A DNA stretch of 64,000 bases, from NCBI RefSeq assembly GCF_001667735.1, contig NZ_LZJN01000077.1, positions 28,096-92,095 on the forward strand, written 5' to 3'. Position numbers and translations under genes: made by a program. Below are positions 56,417 to 64,000 of the stretch, in pieces. Numbering within the stretch: position 1 is the first letter of the stretch; each line of letters starts with the position of its first letter. Source of the stretch: Mycobacterium sp. E183 (lineage in GTDB: Bacteria > Actinomycetota > Actinomycetes > Mycobacteriales > Mycobacteriaceae). The notes beneath the pieces were generated by a model that was not told the origin of the DNA, searched no databases, and saw only the letters and a program-made list of their open reading frames with translations.

Positions 56417-57616
56417 TCAGCGCGCGACGATCACCGAGGAGCCGTGGCCGAACAGGCCCTGGTTCGCGGTGATGCCCACCGTCGCGTTCTCCACCTGCCG
56501 GCCGGTCGCCTGACCGCGCAGCTGCCAAGTCAGCTCGCAGACCTGGGCGATGGCCTGCGCGGGGATGGCCTCGCCGAAGCAGGCCAGGCCGCCCGAGGGG
56601 TTGACCGGGACCTTGCCGCCGATCGTCGTGGCGCCGCTGCGCAACAGCGCCTCGGCCTCACCCTTGGGGCAGAGCCCGAGGTGCTCGTACCAGTCGAGCT
56701 CGAGCGCGGTCGACAGGTCGTAGACCTCGGCCAGGCTGACGTCCTCGGGCCCGATGCCCGCCTCAGCGTAGGCCGCATCGAGGATCTGATCCTTGAACAC
56801 CCGGTCCGGCGCGGGCACGGCAGCGGTGGAATCCGTTGCGATGTCGGGCAATTCGGGTAGGTGTTGGGGGTAACGCGGGGTGACCGTGCTGACGGCGCGT
56901 ACCGAAGGGACGCCGTCGAGCGAGCCGAGGTGCTTGCGGGCGAACTCGGCGCTGGCCACGATCAGGGCCGCTGCGCCGTCGGAGGTGGCGCAGATGTCGA
57001 GCTGCCGCAGCGGGTCGGCCACCACCGGGCTGGCGAACACGTCGTCGGCCGAAGCCTCCTTGCGGTAGCGGGCATTCGGGTTCTGCAGGCCGTGGCGGGA
57101 GTTCTTGACCTTCACTTGGGCGAAGTCCTCGGCCGTCGCGCCGTAGAGGTCCATCCGCCGGCGGGCCAGCAGCGCAAAGTACACCGGGTTCATCGCGCCG
57201 ATCAGGTGGAACCGCTGCCAGTCCGGGTCGTTCTTGCGTTCCCCGCCGACCGGGGCGAACGCGCCCTTGGGCGTGGTGTCGGCGCCGATGACCAGCGCGA
57301 CGTCGCAGAAGCCGGCCAGGATCTGGGCGCGCGCACTCTGCAGTGCCTGCGAGCCGCTGGCGCACGCGGCGTAGCTCGAGCTGACCGGGACACCGTTCCA
57401 GCCGAGCTTCTGGGCGAACGTCGACCCCGCGATGAAGCCCGGGTAACCGTTGCGGATGGTGTCCGCGCCGGCGACCAACTGGATCTGCCGCCAGTCCAGG
57501 CCGGCTTCGGCCAGCGCGGCCCTGGCGGCGACGACCCCGTATTCGGTGAAGTCGCGGCCCCACTTGCCCCAGGGGTGCATGCCGGCGCCCAGGATGTAGA
57601 GCGGTTCAGGGCTCAT
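56417..57616 (-). CDS. Thiolase-like lipid-transfer protein (Rv1627c-like)
   Basis: 399 residues of the SCP-X/thiolase-like family. The nucleophile-position Cys is in SSYAACASGSQALQ; the late motifs are NPSGGLACFGEAIPA and TANQGLFGHGSS, where the His is kept but the usual second Cys motif is altered. Such proteins pair with DUF35 proteins in steroid side-chain degradation as retro-aldolases or thiolases. ATG 57616 overlaps the stop of the DUF35 gene (ATGA), so the two form a complex or at least one unit. Confidence 0.88.
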   Translation of the reverse strand: MSPEPLYILGAGMHPWGKWGRDFTEYGVVAARAALAEAGLDWRQIQLVAGADTIRNGYPGFIAGSTFAQKLGWNGVPVSSSYAACASGSQALQSARAQILAGFCDVALVIGADTTPKGAFAPVGGERKNDPDWQRFHLIGAMNPVYFALLARRRMDLYGATAEDFAQVKVKNSRHGLQNPNARYRKEASADDVFASPVVADPLRQLDICATSDGAAALIVASAEFARKHLGSLDGVPSVRAVSTVTPRYPQHLPELPDIATDSTAAVPAPDRVFKDQILDAAYAEAGIGPEDVSLAEVYDLSTALELDWYEHLGLCPKGEAEALLRSGATTIGGKVPVNPSGGLACFGEAIPAQAIAQVCELTWQLRGQATGRQVENATVGITANQGLFGHGSSVIVAR

Positions 57617-58056
57617 GAGGCGATCCTCCACGCGTGCACGATGCGCTGCACGCCGTCGTCGTCGGTGAACAGCGGCATCGTGGTCAGCTCCATCTCCATG
57701 CCGACCTTCAAATCGGCGGCCAGCGTGCCCTCGACCACCTTGCCCAGCACGATCAGCCCTTCCTCAGCCAGCTCCACGGCGGCAATGGCGAAGGGCTCGA
57801 AGGGATCCGGGGCGGGGTAGGGCGGCGGCGGCGGATACCGGTTCTCCGTGTAGCTCCACAACTTGCCCCGCGTCGACAACGCGACGGCCTCCAGCGTGTC
57901 GCTGGCGCAGCCGGGGTTGGGGCAGTTGTTCTCCCGGGGCGGGAAGACGTAGGTGCCGCACTCCGGGCATTTGCCGCCGATCAGGTGCGGGTGGCCGCCT
58001 TCGTCGGTGGCGAACCATCCGTCGATCGCGGGCTCTTGGCTGGTGACCTCTGACAC
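57613..58056 (-). CDS. DUF35 OB-fold acyl-CoA-associated protein (Rv1628c-like)
   Basis: 147 residues. An N-terminal zinc ribbon (GKCPECGTYVFPP, NNCPNPGCAS; four cysteines) precedes an OB-fold (GKLWSYTENRYPPPPPYP, LIVLGKVVEG). DUF35 proteins act as partners of thiolase-like enzymes and bind acyl-CoA. GTG start. It is translationally coupled to the thiolase-like gene and divergent from polA. Confidence 0.85.
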   Translation of the reverse strand: MSEVTSQEPAIDGWFATDEGGHPHLIGGKCPECGTYVFPPRENNCPNPGCASDTLEAVALSTRGKLWSYTENRYPPPPPYPAPDPFEPFAIAAVELAEEGLIVLGKVVEGTLAADLKVGMEMELTTMPLFTDDDGVQRIVHAWRIAS

Positions 58057-58151
58057 TCGGCCAGACTACCCAGGCCCAACACAAAACTGAAACGTGTTGC
58101 AGTTCTGCGGCAGCGCCTGGCTCGTCGGTCGGGGTGCCTAGAGTGATAGCC

Positions 58152-60863
58152 GTGCCCGCTCCGCCCGCTCAGAAGACCGAGGAACAAACCAAGCCGACAC
58201 TGATGTTGCTCGACGGCAATTCGCTGGCGTTTCGGGCGTTCTACGCGCTGCCCGCCGAGAACTTCAAGACCCGCGGCGGCCTGACCACCAACGCGGTCTA
58301 CGGCTTCACGGCGATGCTGATCAACCTGCTGCGCGACGAGGCCCCCACGCACGTCGCCGCGGCGTTCGACGTGTCCCGTCAGACGTTCCGCTCCGAGCGG
58401 TACCCCGAATACAAGGCGAACCGCTCGTCGACGCCCGACGAGTTTCACGGCCAGATCGACATCACCAAGGAAGTGCTGAACGCGCTGGGCATCACCGTGC
58501 TGGCCGAGCCCGGGTTCGAGGCCGACGACCTGATCGCGACGCTGGCCACCCAGGCCGAGAACGAGGGCTTCCGCGTCCTGGTGGTCACCGGCGACCGGGA
58601 CTCCCTGCAGCTGGTCAGCGACGACGTGACCGTGCTCTACCCGCGCAAGGGCGTCAGCGAGCTCACCCGGTTCACGCCGGAGGCGGTCGTCGAAAAATAC
58701 GGGTTGACCCCCACGCAATACCCGGACTTCGCGGCCCTGCGTGGCGATCCCAGCGACAACCTGCCCGGCATCCCGGGCGTGGGGGAGAAGACCGCGTCCA
58801 AGTGGATCGCCGAATACGGCTCGCTGCAGGGGCTGGTGGACAACGTCGAATCGGTGCGCGGCAAGGTCGGCGACGCGCTGCGGGCCAACCTCGCCGGCGT
58901 GATCCGCAACCGCGAGCTCACCGACCTGGTCAAGGACGTGCCGCTGGCGCAGACCCCGGACACGCTGCGCATGCTGCCGTGGGATCGCGACCAGATTCAC
59001 CGCCTGTTCGACGACTTGGAGTTCCGGGTCTTGCGCGACCGGCTGTTCGACACGCTGGCCGCCGTCGAGCCCGAGGTCGACGCGGGATTCGACGTGCGCG
59101 GCGGGGCGCTGCAGCCCGGCGAGCTGGCCGTGTGGCTGGCCGAGCACAGCTCGGGCAAGCGGTTCGGCCTGGCGGTCGTCGGCACCCACTTGGCCTACGA
59201 CGCCGACGCCACCGCGCTGGCCATCGTGTCCGCCGATGGCGAGGGCCGCTACATCGACACCTCCGCCCTGGATCCCGACGACGAGGCGGCGCTGGCGTCC
59301 TGGCTGGCCGATCCGGGTCCGCCCAAGGCGCTGCACGAGGCAAAGCTGGCGATGCACGACCTCGCCGGCCGGGGCTGGACGCTGGCCGGCGTGACCTCCG
59401 ATACCGCGCTGGCCGCCTACCTGGTGCGTCCCGGGCAGCGCAGCTTCTCCCTCGAGGACCTGTCCCTGCGCTACCTGCGTCGCGAGCTGCGCGCGGAAAC
59501 CGCTGAGCAGCAACAGCTTTCGCTGCTCGACGATCCCGAGGGGACGGACGACCAGGCGGTGCAGACCCTGATCCTGCGGGCCGTGGCGGTGCTGGACCTG
59601 GCCGACGCGCTCGACGAGGAGCTGGCCCGCATCAACTCCACGTCGCTGTTGGGCGGCATGGAACTGCCGGTGCAGCGGGTGCTGGCCGGGATGGAACACA
59701 CCGGCATCGCAGTCGATTTGGATCTGCTGGGCGACCTGCAGAGCGATTTCGCCCACCAGATCCGCGACGCCGCCGAAGCGGCCTACGCGGTGATCGGCAA
59801 GCAGATCAACCTGGGTTCGCCGAAGCAGTTACAGGCGGTGCTCTTCGACGAGCTGGAGATGCCGAAGACCAAGCGCACCAAGACGGGCTACACCACCGAC
59901 GCCGACGCCCTGCAGTCACTGTTCGACAAGACCGGACACCCGTTCCTGCAACACCTTCTGACGCACCGCGACGCCACCCGCCTGAAGGTGACGGTGGACG
60001 GGTTGCTGAATTCGGTGGCCTCCGACGGGCGCATCCACACGACGTTCAACCAGACCATCGCGGCGACGGGCCGGCTGTCGTCGACCGAGCCGAACCTGCA
60101 GAACATTCCGATCCGCACCGAAGCCGGCCGGCGGATCCGGGACGCGTTCGTGGTGGGCGACGGCTACAGCGAGCTGATGACCGCCGACTACAGCCAGATC
60201 GAGATGCGGATCATGGCGCACCTCTCGCGGGACGAGGGCCTCATCGAGGCCTTCAACACGGGGGAGGACCTGCATTCGTTCGTCGCCTCGCGGGCGTTCG
60301 GGGTGCCGATCGAGGAGGTCACCTCCGAGCTGCGCCGCCGGGTCAAGGCGATGTCGTACGGGCTTGCCTACGGGTTGAGCGCGTATGGGCTGTCGCAGCA
60401 GCTGAAGATCTCCACCGAGGAGGCCAAGGAGCAGATGGACGCCTACTTCGCCCGGTTCGGCGGCGTGCGCGACTATCTGATGAACGTCGTGGAGCAGGCC
60501 CGCAAGGACGGTTACACCTCGACGGTGCTGGGCCGCCGCCGGTACCTGCCCGAGCTGGACAGCAGCAACCGCCAGGTGCGGGAGGCCGCCGAGCGGGCCG
60601 CGCTGAACGCCCCTATCCAGGGCAGCGCCGCAGACATCATCAAGGTGGCGATGATCGAGGTCGACAGGGCGATCAAAGAGGCCGGGCTGAAGTCCCGCAT
60701 GCTGCTGCAGGTGCACGACGAACTCCTGTTCGAAATCGCGCCCGGCGAGCGGGAGAAGGTCGAGGCCCTGGCCCGCGAGAAGATGGGCGGCGCCTATCCG
60801 CTCGACGTGCCCCTGGAGGTTTCGGTGGGTTACGGCCGCTCGTGGGACGCGGCCGCGCATTAG
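58152..60863 (+). CDS. polA: DNA polymerase I
   Basis: 903 residues: 5'-3' exonuclease domain (about 1-300; LLDGNSLAFRAFYALP, VTGDRDSLQLVSDD), an inactive 3'-5' exonuclease-like domain, and the polymerase (motif A MTADYSQIEMRIMAHLS, motif B RRRVKAMSYGLAYGLSAYG, motif C LQVHDELLFE). It fills gaps and removes primers. Three in-frame GTGs are close (58134, 58143, 58152); I use 58152, which gives the length known for M. tuberculosis. Confidence 0.93.
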   Translation: MPAPPAQKTEEQTKPTLMLLDGNSLAFRAFYALPAENFKTRGGLTTNAVYGFTAMLINLLRDEAPTHVAAAFDVSRQTFRSERYPEYKANRSSTPDEFHGQIDITKEVLNALGITVLAEPGFEADDLIATLATQAENEGFRVLVVTGDRDSLQLVSDDVTVLYPRKGVSELTRFTPEAVVEKYGLTPTQYPDFAALRGDPSDNLPGIPGVGEKTASKWIAEYGSLQGLVDNVESVRGKVGDALRANLAGVIRNRELTDLVKDVPLAQTPDTLRMLPWDRDQIHRLFDDLEFRVLRDRLFDTLAAVEPEVDAGFDVRGGALQPGELAVWLAEHSSGKRFGLAVVGTHLAYDADATALAIVSADGEGRYIDTSALDPDDEAALASWLADPGPPKALHEAKLAMHDLAGRGWTLAGVTSDTALAAYLVRPGQRSFSLEDLSLRYLRRELRAETAEQQQLSLLDDPEGTDDQAVQTLILRAVAVLDLADALDEELARINSTSLLGGMELPVQRVLAGMEHTGIAVDLDLLGDLQSDFAHQIRDAAEAAYAVIGKQINLGSPKQLQAVLFDELEMPKTKRTKTGYTTDADALQSLFDKTGHPFLQHLLTHRDATRLKVTVDGLLNSVASDGRIHTTFNQTIAATGRLSSTEPNLQNIPIRTEAGRRIRDAFVVGDGYSELMTADYSQIEMRIMAHLSRDEGLIEAFNTGEDLHSFVASRAFGVPIEEVTSELRRRVKAMSYGLAYGLSAYGLSQQLKISTEEAKEQMDAYFARFGGVRDYLMNVVEQARKDGYTSTVLGRRRYLPELDSSNRQVREAAERAALNAPIQGSAADIIKVAMIEVDRAIKEAGLKSRMLLQVHDELLFEIAPGEREKVEALAREKMGGAYPLDVPLEVSVGYGRSWDAAAH

Positions 60864-61024
60864 CGAAATCGCGGCCCCGGAATTTCGCCGACACGACATG
60901 TTCTGGTCAGAAACGCACAGGCTGGGGCGCCCGGGTTTGGCCAGCGTGTACGCAGTCGAGTAGCCTAAACAGGTAAATCCCAGATTTGTCCCTACGACCC
61001 AACCTGTCCGGAGCAACCCACCAC

Positions 61025-62467
61025 ATGCCGAGTCCCACCGTCACCTCGCCCCAAGTAGCCGTCAACGACATCGGTTCCAGCGAGGACTTTCTTGCCGCAA
61101 TAGACAAAACGATCAAGTACTTCAACGATGGCGACATCGTCGAGGGGACGATCGTCAAAGTGGACCGGGACGAGGTGCTCCTCGACATCGGCTACAAGAC
61201 CGAGGGCGTCATCCCCGCCCGCGAGCTCTCGATCAAGCACGATGTCGACCCCAGTGAGGTCGTTTCCGTCGGTGACGAGGTCGAGGCCCTGGTCCTCACC
61301 AAGGAGGACAAAGAGGGCCGCCTGATCCTGTCCAAGAAGCGCGCGCAATACGAGCGCGCCTGGGGCACCATCGAGGCGCTCAAGGAGAAGGACGAGGCCG
61401 TCAAGGGCACCGTCATCGAGGTGGTCAAGGGTGGCCTGATCCTCGACATCGGCCTGCGCGGCTTCCTGCCCGCGTCGCTGGTCGAGATGCGCCGGGTCCG
61501 CGATCTGCAGCCGTACATCGGCAAGGAGATCGAGGCCAAGATCATCGAGCTGGACAAGAACCGCAACAACGTGGTGCTCTCGCGCCGGGCGTGGCTGGAG
61601 CAGACCCAGTCGGAGGTGCGCAGCGAGTTCCTCAACCAGCTGCAGAAGGGCGCCATCCGCAAGGGTGTCGTCTCCTCCATCGTCAACTTCGGCGCCTTCG
61701 TCGACCTCGGCGGGGTGGACGGCCTGGTGCACGTCTCCGAGTTGTCCTGGAAGCACATCGACCACCCGTCCGAGGTCGTCCAGGTGGGCGACGAGGTCAC
61801 CGTCGAGGTGCTCGACGTCGACATGGACCGCGAGCGGGTTTCGTTGTCGCTCAAGGCCACTCAGGAAGACCCGTGGCGGCACTTCGCCCGCACGCACGCC
61901 ATCGGCCAGATCGTGCCCGGCAAGGTCACCAAGCTGGTTCCGTTCGGCGCGTTCGTCCGCGTCGAGGAGGGCATCGAGGGCCTGGTGCACATCTCCGAGC
62001 TGGCCGAGCGCCACGTCGAGGTGCCCGACCAGGTGGTCGCCGTCGGCGACGACGCCATGGTCAAGGTCATCGACATCGACCTGGAGCGGCGCCGGATCTC
62101 GTTGTCGCTCAAGCAGGCCAACGAGGACTACACCGAAGAGTTCGACCCGGCGAAGTACGGCATGGCCGACAGCTACGACGAGCAGGGCAATTACATCTTC
62201 CCCGAGGGCTTCGACGCCGACACCAACGAATGGCTCGAGGGCTTCGAGAAGCAGCGCGCCGAGTGGGAGGCCCGCTACGCCGAGGCCGAGCGCCGGCACA
62301 AGATGCACACCGCGCAGATGGAGAAGTTCGCCGCGGCCGAGGCCGCTGGGCACGGTGCCGAGCAGTCGTCGGGCAACGGCGCGCCGTCGGAGAAGGCGGC
62401 CGGCGGCTCGCTGGCCAGCGACGCCCAATTGGCCGCTCTGCGGGAGAAGCTCGCCGGCAACGCCTGA
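61025..62467 (+). CDS. rpsA: 30S ribosomal protein S1
   Basis: 480 residues, almost identical in my reading to M. tuberculosis RpsA. Four S1 domains at about 35-105, 122-187, 208-277 and 294-363 (for example GTIVKVDRDEVLLDIGYKTE, SIVNFGAFVDLGG, LVPFGAFVRVEEG), then a helical, Glu-rich tail. It helps mRNA binding in initiation. ATG 61025 (MPSPTVTSPQVAV) is conserved; the earlier ATG at 60986 lies in the leader. Confidence 0.97.
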   Translation: MPSPTVTSPQVAVNDIGSSEDFLAAIDKTIKYFNDGDIVEGTIVKVDRDEVLLDIGYKTEGVIPARELSIKHDVDPSEVVSVGDEVEALVLTKEDKEGRLILSKKRAQYERAWGTIEALKEKDEAVKGTVIEVVKGGLILDIGLRGFLPASLVEMRRVRDLQPYIGKEIEAKIIELDKNRNNVVLSRRAWLEQTQSEVRSEFLNQLQKGAIRKGVVSSIVNFGAFVDLGGVDGLVHVSELSWKHIDHPSEVVQVGDEVTVEVLDVDMDRERVSLSLKATQEDPWRHFARTHAIGQIVPGKVTKLVPFGAFVRVEEGIEGLVHISELAERHVEVPDQVVAVGDDAMVKVIDIDLERRRISLSLKQANEDYTEEFDPAKYGMADSYDEQGNYIFPEGFDADTNEWLEGFEKQRAEWEARYAEAERRHKMHTAQMEKFAAAEAAGHGAEQSSGNGAPSEKAAGGSLASDAQLAALREKLAGNA

Positions 62468-62480
62468 TTAGCGTTCAGGC

Positions 62481-63695
62481 ATGCTGCGCATCGGGTTGAC
62501 CGGCGGCATCGGCGCCGGCAAGTCGGCCCTGTCGGGCACCTTCGCGAAGTGCGGTGCGGTCATCGTCGACGGCGACGTCATCGCGCGCGAGGTGGTCGAG
62601 CCGGGCACCGAGGGCCTGGCGGCGCTGGTCGAGGCGTTCGGTGACGACATCCTGCTACCCGACGGATCGCTGGATCGTCCCGCGTTGGCCGCCAAGGCCT
62701 TCGCCGACGACGAGGCGCGGCAAAGGCTGAACGGCATCGTCCACCCGCTGGTCGGCAAGCGACGCGCCGAGATCATCGCCTCGGTGCCCGCGGATTCGGT
62801 TGTGGTCGAGGACATTCCGCTGCTGGTGGAATCGGGAATGGCGCCGTTGTTCCCACTCGTCGTCATCGTGTACGCCGACGTCGAGGTGCGGCTGCGACGG
62901 CTGGTCGACCAGCGCGGCATGCCCGAATCCGACGCCCGCGCGAGGATCGCCGCGCAGGCCAGTGACGAGCAGCGCCGCGCCGTCGCCGACGTCTGGGTGG
63001 ACAACTCCGGCAGCCCGGACGAGCTGGTGCAGCGGGCCCACGACGTGTGGAACAACCGGATACTGCCGTTCGCGCACAACCTGAGTCGGCGCGAGGCCGC
63101 GCGGGCGGCGGCGCGGTTGGTGCCGCCCGACCCGGCCTGGCCGGATCAGGCCCGCCGCATCGTCAACCGGCTGAAGACCGCGTGCGGCCACCGGGCGATC
63201 CGGGTGGACCACATCGGTTCGACCGCCGTGCCGGATCTGCCCGCCAAGGACGTGATCGACGTGCAGATCACCGTCGAATCCTTGGCGCTCGCCGACGAAC
63301 TCGCCGAACCGTTGTTGTCGGTGGGTTATCCGCGCCTGGAACACATCACCCAAGACGCCGCCAAGAACGATGCCCGCAGCACCGCGCCCGGATTCGACCA
63401 CAGCAACGACGCCGCGCTGTGGCACAAGCGGATTCATGCATCGGCGGATCCGGGGCGGCCGACCAACGTACACATCCGCGTGGCGGGCTGGCCCAATCAG
63501 CAATTCGCGCTGCTCTTCGTCGACTGGCTCAACGCCAATGCCGATGTGCGCGAGCAGTATTCGCGGGTCAAACGGGACGCCGCGGCGAGCGCCGATGGCG
63601 ATATCGTGCGCTACATCACCGCCAAAGAACCGTGGTTTCGTGACGCCTACCGGCAGGCCTGGGAATGGGCCGACGCGACTGACTGGAAGCCCTGA
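62481..63695 (+). CDS. coaE: Dephospho-CoA kinase fused to a UPF0157/GrpB domain
   Basis: 404 residues. Residues 1-200 are CoaE: P-loop GLTGGIGAGKSALSG, LVEDIPLLVES-type VVEDIPLLVESGM, and the lid. It phosphorylates dephospho-CoA, the last CoA step. Residues about 205-404 are a GrpB/UPF0157 domain (nucleotidyltransferase-like; DHIGSTAVPDLPAKDVIDV). This fusion is typical of mycobacteria. The last 53 bases of the gene and the next 24 are repeated in inverse orientation at the window end. Confidence 0.95.
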   Translation: MLRIGLTGGIGAGKSALSGTFAKCGAVIVDGDVIAREVVEPGTEGLAALVEAFGDDILLPDGSLDRPALAAKAFADDEARQRLNGIVHPLVGKRRAEIIASVPADSVVVEDIPLLVESGMAPLFPLVVIVYADVEVRLRRLVDQRGMPESDARARIAAQASDEQRRAVADVWVDNSGSPDELVQRAHDVWNNRILPFAHNLSRREAARAAARLVPPDPAWPDQARRIVNRLKTACGHRAIRVDHIGSTAVPDLPAKDVIDVQITVESLALADELAEPLLSVGYPRLEHITQDAAKNDARSTAPGFDHSNDAALWHKRIHASADPGRPTNVHIRVAGWPNQQFALLFVDWLNANADVREQYSRVKRDAAASADGDIVRYITAKEPWFRDAYRQAWEWADATDWKP

Positions 63696-63719
63696 GCCAC
63701 CATGCCGTTCGTCGACGAC
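63643..63719 (+). repeat. Left arm of a 77-bp perfect inverted repeat
   Basis: This stretch covers the coaE end, its stop and 24 bases after it (CCACCATGCCGTTCG...). Its exact reverse complement is found at 63924-64000. The inner end is the 12-base palindrome GTCGTCGACGAC on both sides. Confidence 0.9.
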
Positions 63720-63941
63720 TTGATCGGTGAGGTGCGCCCTCACTCCGACCTCGCCGAGGATCTCGACACGTCCGTCCTCGGCGCCGACCACGTCACGCGC
63801 CCGCAGGTCCGCCACGGAGCCGCGCACCCCATCCGGATGGGTGTCGATCGTGCTGGTGCGTCGCCGTACGCCCGGCAGCGACTGTGGCCCGCCGTCCACG
63901 AAGGGCCGCCGCGGGCCGAGGATGTCGTCGACGAACGGCAT
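63720..63941 (-). pseudogene. Truncated Rv1632c-like gene
   Basis: From ATG 63941 the minus strand reads MPFVDDILGPRRPFVDGG, then PGVRRRTSTIDTHPDG and DVVGAEDGRVEILGEV, a sensible N-terminus of about 73 residues that fits the Rv1632c family by position and motif. At 63719 the frame runs into the reverse complement of the coaE 3' end and is no longer meaningful, so the C-terminal half is lost. Family assignment is from memory and moderate. Confidence 0.45.
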
Positions 63942-64000
63942 GGTGGCTCAGGGCTTCCAGTCAGTCGCGTCGGCCCATTCCCAGGCCTGCCGGTAGGCGT
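63924..64000 (-). repeat. Right arm of the 77-bp inverted repeat
   Basis: Exact reverse complement of 63643-63719 with no mismatch; it reaches the window edge, so the true repeat may be longer. 204 bases lie between the arms. Confidence 0.9.

Noticed and set aside
57981..59756. 591-residue minus-strand frame
   Set aside because: Antisense to polA; composition is not protein-like.

Overview
The window comes from a high-GC slow-growing Mycobacterium. Gene order from about 16.9 kb to the right edge follows the M. tuberculosis Rv1590-Rv1632c block almost gene for gene, and the protein sequences are recognisably mycobacterial (PdtaR, RpsA, NadA, TrpE and PolA are near-colinear with the tuberculosis proteins as I remember them). 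MIRU-type repeats and a NUDIX-nadABC arrangement fit the same group. An M. avium-complex-like species is plausible, but I cannot assign a species.

Region 1 (1-16.91 kb) is an integrated accessory island. It is visibly less GC-rich than the rest and holds genes absent from the core block. From left to right it carries the tail of an unknown gene, a GHKL-type ATPase with Ig-like domains, a PknF-type membrane Ser/Thr kinase followed by a frame-broken PD-(D/E)xK nuclease-like gene, a DUF732 secreted protein, and a two-gene unit of an alpha/beta hydrolase plus a 1458-residue caspase-like/STAND-NTPase/WD40 protein. Then come small phage-like genes (zinc-finger, HTH, a frame-broken gene), an exported protein, an Mrr-like nuclease, an HExxH protein, an excisionase, a Cro/CI repressor and a tyrosine integrase. 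The integrase stop codon overlaps the start of bsaP, which normally follows bioB, so the island appears to have entered at the bioB/bsaP junction. No capsid or tail genes are seen. The best candidate for an undescribed system is the hydrolase + caspase-STAND-WD40 pair, possibly a defence or cell-death module, with the GHKL ATPase as a second candidate.

Region 2 (16.9-23.5 kb) holds bsaP, a DUF2567-type membrane protein, a secretory-type lipase, the NUDIX repressor nrtR and the divergent nadA-nadB-nadC operon for de novo NAD synthesis. A perfect dyad lies between nrtR and nadA and is the likely NrtR operator.

Region 3 (23.5-26.3 kb) holds a coiled-coil protein, a TetR repressor with an 18-bp palindrome, a divergent zinc alcohol dehydrogenase and a deazaflavin-type nitroreductase relative.

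Region 4 (26.4-43.7 kb) is a biosynthetic run: hisD-C-B-H-A-impA-hisF-hisI with mostly 4-bp stop/start overlaps, a whiB4-like regulator, chaA, bcpB, then trpE, a membrane protein, trpC, trpB, trpA, lgt (with a very long acidic tail), a DUF2752 protein and pykA.

Region 5 (43.7-52.9 kb) starts with three 57-bp MIRU-like repeats that lead directly into tesB, then a membrane MprF-like protein, the cydA-cydB-cydD-cydC cytochrome bd cluster on the minus strand with a BlaI-like dyad upstream of cydA, and an HdeD-like membrane protein.

Region 6 (52.9-64 kb) holds a six-helix adenylyl cyclase (Rv1625c type), an AT-rich stretch full of dyads, a tRNA with anticodon CAA, pdtaR, a thiolase-like/DUF35 pair, polA, rpsA and coaE. 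The right edge shows a 77-bp perfect inverted repeat of the coaE 3' end that breaks the next gene. This may be a real rearrangement or a fold-back assembly artefact.
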